This document shows positions 10,713-22,361 of a stretch of 64,000 nt of DNA, one piece after another; position 1 is the stretch's first letter; every line of letters starts with the position of its first letter. The notes under the pieces were generated by a model. It ran no database searches. It was not told where the DNA came from and saw nothing but the letters and a program-made list of their open reading frames with translations. The position numbers were made by a program, and so were the translations under genes. The DNA lies in assembly GCA_905221605.1 (NCBI GenBank), contig CAJNDS010002472.1, forward strand, positions 116,001 through 180,000. Reading direction: 5' to 3'. The stretch is from Symbiodinium natans. Lineage: Eukaryota > Sar > Dinophyceae > Suessiales > Symbiodiniaceae.

Positions 10713-13582
10713 AAGTGGCACAATTCACAACCCAATTACGCAATTACGCAAAAACTCATTATACAACTCCCACAACGCACGAAGACGGTAACCTGAAGTA
10801 GTTGGTTCTGGTGCTGTGCTTGCATTCCAAGTAATTACAGGCCGCGCCTACAATAGGTGATATTGATGACATTGATGACATGCTTCCGACCCAGTACGGC
10901 AATTAGGAGAGCACACCTACTTGTGCCGCTCCCGTGAGGTGACTGCTCGGAAAATTGGTGCGTCATGTGGGACTCGGCCCACTTGCTTCAGAGGTGGGAG
11001 GTGGCACTTCGCGAAGAAGACCAAGCCCCCCTCCGTTAGTTCAGAAGCGTCCTCCTTGCAACTGCCCTTCTCTTTCCTACTTCCTCGACTGCGCGCGCGC
11101 GCACGCGCGGGCGCGGGGGGCGGGGGGAGCCGCGGTCACGTTCCCTGCCTTTTTCATGCCTTTATCGTCTGCTGGCTTCTGCGAGCCCCTCAGAATCCAG
11201 CACTCGAAACACGAAAAAAACAGTTGCATGTGTGTAAGTGAAAGAAAGAGCCTTCTAGCCTGCTTCATGGTATGACCTGGTATGACCCTAATTCCAGGTC
11301 AATTAGAAAAGATGTGCTGATTTAACTCACATGGAGTGGTTCGAGCATCTTTGTCCGGCGAGGAATTGACGAAAGAGACACCCAAGTTGGTCCAGAAGAA
11401 GAAACGCTAACATGTCATTGCCGTGGAAGGAATGGTGCTGCCATCTCAAGCAGATGCGCAACTGCCACAGTGTGTCTGTGCATGCTTGGTGCTCTCGCCT
11501 TGCGCGCCCCATGGGTACCTGCAAGCAGGCATGTCATGAAACAAGCCGCGTGGCTCGTAACAACTACTGGGTTCCTCCTTGACCGCGCAAACACCCGTGC
11601 ACCCCTGCCAGTGCTCGCAGACCTGGACAACATATCCCCAAACCCTAAACTCTAAACCGCTTGACCCCTCAGACTGTGCCCGAGGCCTGCAAGGCGGAAG
11701 TTTGCGGAGATCGGACATTCCCAGGAATCCGAAGTGCGGATATGGTTCTTAACAGGAAACTTGGGCAACACTGGAACCAGTATGCTTTTATCCCCTATGC
11801 TCTACATAGGGAGTATGGAAAGGGTTGCATAGGGATAATTCGGCGATGAACTCTGCTGTTGGCATGAGAGGCTCAGTCTATAACTGTGCCCAGCTTACAC
11901 GTTGGCTATCTACAGCAGATGCAATGTACTGCCTGCACGATGCACCCTGGCAGATGAAGTGTTAAGCAGGTCTGCAGCACAGTCTTGACGCAAAGCACCG
12001 TGCTGTCCTCCCAGCCCAGACTTGCTAACATGCTTGAAGGAAGTCATGTGAGGGTGCCTCTGCTCAGCCTGTGACGGATGCAGCTTGCACGCTGAAGTGC
12101 CATAAACCCTAAACCCTGAACCCTCAACCCTAAACCCTGGTTAAACCTAAACCCCAAACCCCGAACCCTATGCATGTCAACATCTCACGAAGGTTTTGGA
12201 GATCCAGCTCCCGTGGTTGGGCCGATAGAAAGAGTGAAGCTGGGTGTTCCAGCCTCTGTATGTACAATGGTGGCCTCGACGCGACATGGCTCAAGATTCA
12301 TGAGGCTGAGAAGCATCCAAGCACCTGCACGACCCCGACAGGAGGGCCCCAAAAGGATCCCTGTCAAAACTTCTTCACAACAGTCGGATGTGCCTGCGTC
12401 ATGCTTCTGGTGATGTAGCGCCCAGGACCTGCGCTGAGCGATGCCTGTATTGGGTTTAGGGTAAAGTTTAGGGTCCAGGGTTTAGGGTCAACTGCACTGC
12501 ACCCCCCCCCCCCCATAGCCGCGCCTGTGGCGACACATTTGGCCCTGAGCCCTCCCTTGCAAGTGGAGCCGTTTCCTCCTGAGTAGGCTTGTCTGCCTGC
12601 GGTGCCAACAACTCGCCACACTGCACTACTCATAATACTACTATTCATAATAAGAAGAAGAAGAACAAAATAATACTAATAACACTAAGAATAGTAATAA
12701 TAGCAAGAATAGTAGTAATAATAATATTGATATTAATATTATGATTATAGTAATACTAGCTGCCACACACCAGAAGAAGCCTTGCGCGAACGGTGCCATC
12801 GCAGCAAACACCGGCTCAGCAGAACCGTAGCAGAGCTCACAAGCCTTATTTCCAGAAAAAAATCAAGCGACAGCGCCAAGCACTCACAGTCTTTGGATAT
12901 CTTTGGCGCGAAGGAGTTTACTGCAACTTGGAAGCAAGAGTGAAGCAAGCATGTGTACGGCAACAATGCACAGCATCTGGTTTCCTAGCCCTCCCCACGC
13001 TGCACAGGTACAGTGCCGCAGTAACAACTTTGCCCGGCTAATCTACGCTGCACAGAACTCAGCGTTCCCAGGGCCCAACCCAAGGTCAAGACCATGCGGC
13101 AATCTCGGTGCGGCATTTCTCGCCACCTCAGTCCGGGCACAGGATTGACGAGACGGAAGCGAGCCGCACGGATGGCCTGAGGGCCCGAACAGTCGCACCC
13201 AGCCATCCCTGCGTCCTGTCTGCTGGATGATGTCGTATTATACTTGACTAGCTTAGATTGTCTTATGGTTCTTAACATATTGGGATGCACCATGATGCAC
13301 GAAGCCTACCACCAAGGCCAGACAAGTGATGTCACGAAAGGTCTGGTCATATTTCTCCTAGGCTGCTGACGTCTTGGATCCTTCCTGTGATGTGGTGGCG
13401 CATCGAATCTATGGCCCTTTCTTGGTGAAGGTAATATTGCTTCAGAGTTTCCGCCCAGAAACCCCCCCAAAACTGGCCCAGCCATGTCTGGCTTGTGACG
13501 ATGAGGGTCTCAGCCAGTGACGCTGGTGAGGTCTTAATGTCGCCTCGACGGTTGGGCGGAACTTTTTCGACCAAAAACTATA

Positions 13583-13735
13583 AAACCCTAAACCCTAAAC
13601 CTATAATTCAAACGGGCTCGGCTGTAACTACAGATGATCTCTGAAGCCTAAACCCTGAACCCTAAAGCCTAAACCCTAAACTACCCTAAACTCTAAACCC
13701 TAAACTCTAAATCCTAAACCCTAAACCCTGGTCCT
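13583..13735. repeat. Interstitial CCCTAAA tracts
   Basis: Two clusters (13,583-13,605 and 13,640-13,735) of CCCTAAA with CTCTAAA and AAGCCTA variants, separated by about 35 bp of unrelated sequence. Confidence 0.9.
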
Positions 13736-15207
13736 GGGGCGCCTCGTCAGTTTGCCATAGATGACAGTTCCCCGCACGGACCTCCGTTGATGTTAGTCAT
13801 GGTTGCTGATAAGTGATGAGGGATCGTTATGATTTGCTGTACAACCTTATATGGCGACTTAGTTTAAGTTCCTATGGCTGTTGAAGCCAGGACGGGATCA
13901 AGACTGAATCTGATTGAGTTGTTCACCTCAGCAACCATTCGTGCCAAGTCATCCAGCAAGGAGAAAGGAGCCTGGCGCAGAACACAGACCAACGCTGGGG
14001 CGGTGGGAATGAAAGGGAACGAATCCCTATCAACTCACAACACAAACCGGGAACAACAAAACCAAATTGATCAACAGAAAAACACAGAACCATAAGAATC
14101 TCCGATGGCAATGCTAGGAAATCGATGGGAACCGATCGATAGAACCATCAAGACAATCCTTCTCCCTATGGGGTCCCAGAACGCCTGTCCTTTGCAGGAT
14201 CCTGCTTAACAGCTTGTACTGGGCTAGCGCTAGCATCAGAGAACGATCGTGAGCTCTCACCGTGAAACGGCCTCGATTGCCCAGTCACCGCCTGCCCCCA
14301 CCCCATACTCACTGCTGCTGAGTAGGTATGTAAACGTCATTTGCAAAGCGCTACTAAGGACAAGCAAAAAACCACGTAAAACCAATGCTGCTAGCAGACT
14401 CATAAAGAATGATAAAGAATGATCCTGAAACTTGTGAATACTTGCAGCCGCACAAACAAAAACATGGTCTTGCTTAGCTTGCTTGGCCGGGCTTCAGGGA
14501 GGGTAAGGGCTGGTTCGAGGAGGCGAAGTCCCTGCACTACTTCCCAACACGCGTGCATCTGCATGACTCGTTTTGTTTTCATCCTCCTCCTCGTCACGCT
14601 CTTCCTTCCTTCAAGCAGGCTTGGGCCGGGAGGGCCGCAAGGGGCGGCAGCTTCGGAGTCTGTTTGTGTGAGACTGCTGGCCGAGTTCCCCTGTGCGGTT
14701 GTGTGTGGCAAGTCGCTAAGGGAAAGACACATTCATTTGGAAAGTAGGCCTCGCCATGCCACACTTGAACCCTTCCTTCCTTCATTCCTTCCTTATTTAT
14801 GCTAACGCACTATCAATTTTTCGACACAAAGTTAAGACTCAAAAGAACTCTGTAGCCTTGGCTGCAGCACGAATCAAACAATGAAAGTGTTGTTCGTCTT
14901 TTCGTTCTTTACAACTCAACACGATCAGATGAACAGGCCATCCACCACTGAACCGCTGCCGCATTTTCCAAGGACTCATAAGCCCAACATAGGGAGCGTA
15001 ACCATCATGGGTCTCTCAATTCTGAACCCTAAACCCTAAACCCTAAAAACCTAGTGTTTTCAGAGCCAGGCTTGTTGACTTGGAGATCAAAGGTGTGATG
15101 GACGAATGCACAATCGGCCTCTGCCCCAACTCGCGCAGCAAAGTGCGAAACCTTGCGAGCCGGGCCCGACAGTGACCCGTGCCCGAACAACCAAACCCGA
15201 CCCTTCT

Positions 15208-15208
<1 letters not shown>

Positions 15209-15255
<47 letters not shown>

Positions 15256-15262
15256 ATATATA
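15209..15262. repeat. (TA)n microsatellite
   Basis: About 54 bp of nearly pure TA dinucleotides, followed by ATT/TTA-rich sequence to about 15,350. Confidence 0.95.
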
Positions 15263-15455
15263 ACTATAATAATTATTATTATTTTCTTATTATTCTTATT
15301 ATTATTACTATATTATTATGAATAATAAATTATTCATATTAGTATTACTAAGAGTCACTGGGTCAGGCTGAGGCACAGCAGACAGCAACAGCAAAGTGCC
15401 CAGCTGCGCCGATGCCTCTGCTTGCCATTGAGCTTCGAAGCGCTACGGTGACATC

Positions 15456-15489
15456 CTAAACCCTAAACCCTAAACCCTAAACCCTAAAC
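15456..15489 (-). repeat. CCCTAAA tract abutting an exon end
   Basis: Five telomeric units. On the minus strand they read GTTTAGGG from the first base after the exon-like segment ending at 15,490, so the repeat itself would form the 5' splice site. Confidence 0.8.
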
Positions 15490-15846
15490 CCTGGTGCGAT
15501 GCACAATCATGACGAGCTCTCTGAAACAATGCCGTTCAACAAGACGCCAAGTTGCAAATTCAGACATCTGCGCATGGCACTTCCGGACCATGAAGAAGAA
15601 TGCCTTGATCACAGGAGCAGCTGCCCATGACAGGCCTAACAGCACCAAGAATGCTGACACGACCTGACAAGAAATGGCACGGCAATGCCACATTAAGCTG
15701 TCGGCAATGACAGAAATAGTCAGCACGACAGCACCTGAGGCATTTTTCCGGTACTTGTTTGTCTTCTTTATCCCCTGCCCTGTTGTTGTGAACTTTGCAA
15801 TGCTCTGATTCCTTTGTGGCGGAATACGGCTACTATGCCTACGCAT
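15490..15846 (-). CDS. Exon-like segment with ATG, unidentified two-helix membrane protein
   Basis: A 119-codon minus-strand segment starts at an ATG (15,844-15,846) and runs in frame to a G|GTTTAGGG donor. The N-terminus is basic (MRRHSSRIPPQRN). Two hydrophobic segments follow (around residues 38-50 and 60-85, including VVSAFLVLLGLSWAAAPVIK), then a charged tail with HCFRELVMIVHRTR. It could be the first coding exon of a small membrane protein. No family is recognised. Confidence 0.4.
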
Positions 15847-15849
15847 CAC

Positions 15850-18800
15850 CTCTGACGAAGAGTAGGGAAGTCACGGAGAAAGGAACAGCCCATTGTTGAA
15901 TAGTAGTACAGGAACAACTGCATACCAAGACCGCAGAACAACAACGGGTGGGAGACCATGGAAACATCTGGGAAACTCTGGGCTTTCCCAGGTTTACCTA
16001 TGTGTTGACAGCTGTTACTGTGGGCTTTATTAGTTGATGTGTTGTTTAACGTTCATTTTGTCAATTTTCTTCCCATGCCAAGCTTCCAATTTGCGCCTGG
16101 TCTCAATGGTTGAAAGAAGGTCGGCTGTATGGCCGTAAAACATGTAACAACACCCCCGCCGAGTCAAATCGAGTGACGCCGAGTGATGCCCTGTGAAGAC
16201 GAGAGACGCCGAACGAAGCCGAGTGAAGACGAGCTACGCCGAGCGAAGTCAAGTGACGACCGGTGGCGTGGCTTGGCGTGGGTGACTTCGCTCGTCTTCG
16301 CGTGCTTTTGCCCGCATGGTAAACCCTGCCAAGGGTGCGATGCATTGACTGTGAAGGGTGCCTTCAAGCAGTGCAATCAAACAATTTAGCTACATTGCCA
16401 AATTAACACCTGCTCGCCTGCCTTTTTGTCACCGACTTGCACCGTGGTGGCAAACTGCTAAACCCTGAAATCTGGGTGGCCAGCCAACCAAGCGATAGGA
16501 GGAGAGCAGGTTGGATCCCAACCTTATCTGGTGTTATATTTAGCGACCCCTCTTTGGGTACGGCACTTCAAATATCAGAGTCCGTATTGTGACAGGTAGT
16601 CCGAAAGAGGTTCTCATCTACGGAACCGACCATCTGAGCAAGTCATTGCTGCTATGCGGTTGTCAAGACACGACAGGCTTGTCCTGCAGTCTGGCACATT
16701 GAGTAATTAGCCGATGTTCAGGTTAGTATTCCCCAAACCCTTGACCCTAAACCCAAATTCTTTACCGTCTCTTGTATCCGAGTGTGTTAACGTAACTGCG
16801 ATTTCTGCAAAAAAAACCGTGGGTCTGGTCTGGACGGGTTCTTCCGGGATTCCTACTGCACCCTACTGCTCCTATGAAAACCCACTGTATCAGGCCCGGC
16901 AGAGGCGAGACGAGACGGGAAGAGGCGGATGGAGATCCAGGTAGGGCAAGGGCGCTGCGACTGAACGAACAGGATGGTTCTGGTACTTTAGCCAAGGCTG
17001 CAAGCAAGCCAGGTGTGCCAGGCCGGATTTCACCGACAAGATTGAACATGAAACTGGACCAGGTCGGAAGGACGATTTCGTGCTTAGAAAGAAGATTAGG
17101 GCGGAAACAGAACACATGTGGCACGACCTCTCTGCCTCTCGAACCCCTGAGCTGTAATGTGTCAGCACTGAGACATCGGCTGAAACACTTTCTCTGGCGA
17201 CACGTTTGCCAAGCGACAAGCCTCGGCAAAGCAGACCCTAAACCCTAAGCCCTAAACCCTAAACCGAGTCAACTTGTCGGCCACCTGCTTGCTTGACACG
17301 GATTAGACATGGTGTGTCGAAGGCAGATGGCGACTGCCGCGCAGTTTGGTACTGTATTCGACATGATACACTACTAAAGGTCATGTCTGGTTGTGCAACC
17401 CGCTAAACCCTAAACCCAGAACCCTGCAACCTTGAAACCCTAAAGCCCTGAAAGCCTGAACATCCCAGATCCTAAACCCTAAACCCTACTCTATACTGAA
17501 CTTTGGAACCCCAGCGAAAACTAAATATGTTTTGCTGTTTCTTAGGAATTATAGTACCCAAAAAATAAAAATTGTTTCCAAGTACCCCTAAGTTACTGAG
17601 GTGCCGACTGCAAGTGCGAGCAAGGTCACTAAGCCTCCAGTAAGCAAGGCAAGGGCCTCAGTCAACTCCGCCCCCCGCGGAGGGGGTTTAGGGGGTTTAG
17701 GGGGTTAGGGGTTTTGGGGTTTTATGATTTAAGATTTAAGGGGTTTAGCCGGCGTTGGGGGTTTCAGGGTTGAGGGTTAAGGACTTAGCCATTTCGAGAC
17801 GGAGGGGCTGATCTGAAAAATGGGCCCTTCGGAGGTTGGTCGCCTCAAGTGGGCTTTGCGAAGCCTACATCCTGTGAGAGTTGATCTGCATGATCCGAGA
17901 CTTCAAGGAGAAAAAGAAAGAGAAGGACCCAAGCAAACATCCACCATGTCGATGAAACCCCAACGAGTGATGCATAAAACTCCCGAGCTCCATCCTGATT
18001 GTTCGCATGTTGCTGGTGTAAGGCTTTCGACTGCACGCCCGAACCCCCTAAATCACAAACCCGTAAACCGTGCCTTAAACTCCAAGCCCTTCAGCTCCCC
18101 TAAACCCTAAACCCTAAACCCTTCAACCCCAAATGCCCCAGACCCATGCTGAAGGCGCGGCCAGCTTCCAGGTGAAGTAGCTCAGGATCGCCTGGGATGA
18201 TTTGCAAACTTAGGGTTCAGGGTTCAGGGTTCAGGGTTTAGGGTTTAGGGTTTAGGGTTTAGGGGGACTTTGCGGGTGACTCCCTACGTATGGTTGCTGC
18301 TGCAGTGTGCCATAACACCACGGCATGCCCACACTGCCATCTCCTGCTTATGAGCCTCTACTATGGCTGATGGCAACGTTGCAAACCTGGATTTCGCTGA
18401 AGCTTCAACAAAAAGTTATACATTATAAACAGTATGTCACATTAATTATTGTAAAACCCAAGCTCTGCGAACATGTAGTACTAGAGCAACGAGCTACGAG
18501 TGCTTCTCTGCTGCTAGAAAGACTAGCTCTCATGGCGCCAGTGAAAAGCCAAGCAGCCGCAGCTGCACCCGCTGAAATTCCTGCTGCCCACGGGACCCAC
18601 TTTCCTGCCACACAAAATGCAAGCTGCAAGCGCGCTTCTTGTGAAAAACCGCTTACAACGAAGTCTGTCATAACCTAAAGACTGTGCATACAAAATGACA
18701 GACACACTAAGCCAAAACACTATTAATAATAGTAGTGTTCATAAAAGTCGATTATGGAATCATGAGAAAATACGACAACCAGATTCGAAGACAACAAGAG

Positions 18801-19856
18801 ACCCGCGCGCCTTCTGGAAGCTCCATACCCCAAACGGGCTTGTTGAACTGCTGCCTATCCTCCGGCGACAAAGAGCAGGGTTTAGGGTTTAGGGTTTAGG
18901 GTTTAGGGTTTAGGGTTTAGGGTGCCACTAAACTGTTGCTGAGCACCTCCCTGTCCGTCAAGTAGGGTTTAGGTTAAGGGGTATTGCCCAGTGGAGATCA
19001 CGATTGAATACACGGACATGCTTTTACAAACGGAACTTGAAACCGAAAGTCTTTAACTTTACTATCTCCGTGGCTGCTGCCCGGGCCCTCCCTGCTCTTG
19101 TTTAAACTTAAACGTGGTCACCATTGACATTTGGTGGACACATAGGGGCACATCCGGTGTGAGTCTCTCCAAGGTGCGAAACATTCGGGGCGCCGCATTC
19201 CCAGCCCTTCTCGTCAAGACATGCTCGAGCTTCCCTGCCCCCCTCCCTGCACAGCCTGGGGGGGCTTCTGTATGTTGATATAATTCATATACCCATCTGG
19301 AGTCTTGTGCGGGCAGATGATGCCCGGATGTTGGTCAGGGAGCCCTAGGCGTATGCTTGGGGGTTGTTTACCTGTTTACATCGTGGATCCACCCGAACCT
19401 TGCCCAAATGGGGGGCGTCGGGCCTGTGCCACCAGACCAATCCACAGACCAAGGCTTGTCGATGCCACTGCAGCCAGCATGTGGGGAAGCCTTCAGGTCA
19501 GGGTTTAGGGTTCAGGGCTTCGGGCTAGACACGCAATCGTAGCTCGGCATCTGGAACGGATGTGATCACTACACTGCTGGCTGCACATAGTCCATTTTGA
19601 CCGACCCGCTTGTTCGACCCGTGCTTGCAAAGGGAATGATGAGTGAGAGATGTGTCCAGCCTCTTGCCCCAAACGATGGCCCCAGTTCCTGCAATCAGGA
19701 GACTTTTTCAACCCTACGCACTCACTCTGAACCATGTCCAGGGTCCAGTGAGCCTGCATGAACGCAAAAAGTGACAAGCAGCTACTATTGGGTGGGCGAT
19801 GTCTGTATACCAATGGGCCTAGGGCGCAGCATGGCTACGCCTTCGTGACTCAAGAC
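15850..19856. other. Gene-poor; telomeric tracts and a small minisatellite
   Basis: No gene could be assigned. GAGTGA(A)GACGA-type repeats lie at 16,155-16,265. Telomere-type tracts occur at 17,238-17,263, 17,403-17,490, 17,680-17,760 (G-rich, degenerate), 18,102-18,122, 18,210-18,265 and 18,878-18,923. A minus-strand segment at 18,430-18,620 is alanine-rich and coding-like but unidentified. Confidence 0.4.
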
Positions 19857-20046
19857 TGCAAGTAGGAAAAGCTCATGTTCTCCCAGTGTCCTAGAATCAG
19901 GCCGATGGCATGGAGAACGTCCGGATCGCCAAGAAAATGCTGCACCTGCCCAGTCACTAAATTACTAAACAGCTGCCTTCGACTGACCTTCTTCCCTCCC
20001 AGCTCACTGATTGATTCAACTGCTGGCAAAGTCTCGAAGAACGGCC
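19857..20046 (-). CDS. Exon-like segment, unidentified conserved-looking protein
   Basis: Minus-strand reading frame after a CTGCAAAG acceptor. It encodes a segment with balanced composition and plausible amphipathic helices (GPFFETLPAVESISELGGKK, then FLGDPDVLHAIGLILGHWEN). A short downstream piece (AHWTLDMVQ near 19,730-19,757) follows another CAG acceptor and precedes a GTGAGT donor. It looks like real coding sequence, but I cannot name the family. Confidence 0.45.
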
Positions 20047-20574
20047 CTTTGCAGAAAAAAGGCATTAAGCGAGAGAAGCGATCACAAACCTCGAGCAGGC
20101 ACGAGGCCGGCGCACCGAGAGCAGTGGGTTGGGTGGGACAGGCGAGGCAGCAGCCCAATATTCCGGTGTTTTGGGGACGAGAGGGGGACCAGCAACTCAG
20201 TGCAGTAAAACACACGTGGAAGCAGACAACCCACTCCTCGAGCAGACAAATCGCAGAGACAAACGTGCATCAACGAATTAAACCAGTAAGCTTCATCGAC
20301 TCCGAGAGGGCCTTCTTTGGAGCCTTAATCAGAAAAAAAGCACGCTCGACAGCCTCGGAAAGGGCATCTGTAAAGCGGACGTGGGGATGAAAAGCAGTGG
20401 GATCCAGCCATCAAGAGCACTGTAAAAAAGATGCCTGCAACCCCAATTGTAGTTCCCTCATGTACCCCCCCAGACGGAGCTACAACTAGAAGCACGCGGA
20501 TGTCTCTATCAAACGATCCGGTCCGTGCTGCCTGTGATTGCGAACGGCTGTCCGCGGCCGCAAGTGGAGTCCGC

Positions 20575-20962
20575 CCACAAAAACCCGAAAAGCCGAAAAC
20601 CCGAAAAGTCGAAAAGTTGATTGGAGCACAAGCTTAGCGCGAAAAGGCGAAAAGTCGAAAAGTCGACAATGCGGGAAAAGTACCGAAAAATCCGAAAAGT
20701 CGCCGAAAAACGAAAAGTCGCCGAAAAAACGAAAAGCCGAAAAGCCGAAAAGCCGAAAAGTCGAAAAGTCGAAAAGTTGTGAAAATCCCGAAAAGTAGGA
20801 AAAGTCGAAAGCATGAATATTTTCGAACAATCCTGAACGTTCCGAGCAGTCTGAAAGTCCCGAAATGTCCAAAAGCCGAAATGCCGAAAGGCGGAAAAGT
20901 GGGCAAAGCACATTCTTCTAGAAGCTGTAAGACAACTTTTCGACTTTTCGACTTTTCGACTT
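20575..20962. repeat. GAAAAGTC minisatellite with inverted end
   Basis: Tandem CCGAAAAGT / CGAAAAGTC units run to about 20,810. They become degenerate, and the opposite-strand form CTTTTCGA recurs four times at 20,935-20,965. The block could fold into a long hairpin. All ORFs here are repeat translations. Confidence 0.9.
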
Positions 20963-20965
20963 TTC

Positions 20966-22361
20966 GATTTTTTTAGGGCGTCTCCGCTTATCTGCAAGCG
21001 CGGAAGCTTGCGTGCTTAGCTGCCGTGGAGGGGGATGGGGGAGGGGTTCCCAAAAGAGAGTCCCCCCTTCATACAACCCAAGATGGAGTAGAAACCTCCT
21101 TGAACGGACCCCCGTAAGCCCGAAACCCATTGTCGGAAATCCCCTGTATAGTGGAGTGCGGTCCCCGTGGTGGCAAGGCCCTGGAGAGCTTCGACTGTTT
21201 TAGGGCTTCGGGGTTTTAAGGTTTAATGTCCTTCCTCCGAGGCTGAAAGCCATGTGGTGTTGGTCTGGTTGGAGACAAGGGAGCCTTGCACCCAGGCATT
21301 AGAAAGATTGAATACTGATCTTCCTGGGGCATGCGCAAAAGTGCTGTCGCTGTGGCAGTGACCTGCTGTAACAAGGAGTTCGTAGCCAAGACCCAAGGAG
21401 ATGTCGGACCTGTTGGCCTTCGACCATCTGACATCGCACGCAGCAGACATCCAACCAACAAAAAACGCCACCTGAAACTCAGGCGTCGTGCTTGAGTTCA
21501 CGAGCATCAGCGGCCGGCATCAAGACTCGCTCATGCCATGCTGGCGACACTGGGCCATTAGGGCATTGGGGCGAAGCAATGACCTTCGAGCAGTTGCGGT
21601 AGCCTTTGTAGTCGGAGCGCTAGCTTCCGTGACTGCAGGGTTTCTGCATTCATGTTCTAAGCATGCGCAGCATGACCCTGTGGCGTGATCCCTCTCCGCC
21701 TGCTTTGATGTTCATGGGTAGTTGTAGCTAACTAGTTGTTAGTTAGAACTGGCTGCAACCGTTTTTTGGGTAAGCTTGAACCCGTGCACCTTCTCAAGTA
21801 TTCATCTAATGGTCGGAGCGCCTCACACAGAGACTAACTGACCAACTATGCTGGCATGCTGGTATCGAGCCTGCAAGGAATAGCAAGTTCCCTTGACACC
21901 AACCACGGACGCTGCGCAAAAGATGAGCTCGGTAAACCCTAAACCCTAAACCCGTAAACCCGTAAACCTAAACCCTCAACCCTAAACCCTAAACCCCAAA
22001 CCCTCGCCGCTCTTTTCTCCAATAGTAGCTATCTATGCTGGTCTGCTCCGGATCCCGCAGTGACATGGCTCCAGTGCCGCCCAGCAGGTTCCCAGAAGGG
22101 TTTAGGGTTTAGGGTTTAGGGCTTAGGGCTTAGGGCTTAGGGCTTTTGGCTGGCTTCTCATTCTTGACGCTGAAGTTCCAGGGCTAAGGGTTCGAATTTG
22201 AGAACCGAGGCAAGCACCGGGCCTGAAATTGGCGAGGCGTGTGCTGGACAATGCCCTGCATCTGACATGTTAGACAGCAACCTTGAACAAGTCCATCATG
22301 AACGTGTTCCGCATGGTGCTCTGTATGTTGGGTGGGGGGGTGTCGGCGTGCAGTGATCCGG
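20966..22361. other. Intergenic stretch below RPN1, with telomeric tracts
   Basis: Telomere-type tracts lie at 21,934-22,010 (CCCTAAA) and 22,097-22,145 (TTTAGGG/CTTAGGG). A minus-strand open segment at 21,223-21,480 (VAFFVGWMSAACDVRWSK and more) is coding-like. A second frame over the same bases is equally open, so I cannot decide its structure. Confidence 0.4.

Larger units (their letters stand above)
10713..15489. other. Gene-poor; several telomeric tracts
   Basis: No gene could be assigned. Telomere-type tracts occur at about 12,104-12,170, 12,450-12,490, 13,583-13,735 and 15,022-15,045. A minus-strand segment at 12,790-12,960 (reading VNSFAPKISKDCECLALSL) and a short one at 11,560-11,625 could be exons. 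Neither resembles a family I know. Confidence 0.4.

Noticed and set aside
20486-20997. ORFs rich in FRLFGFSAFRLF
   Set aside because: They translate the GAAAAGTC minisatellite.
21223-21507. LLVTAGHC on the minus strand, resembling the trypsin histidine motif
   Set aside because: No other serine-protease motif is near, and a second frame over the same bases is equally plausible.
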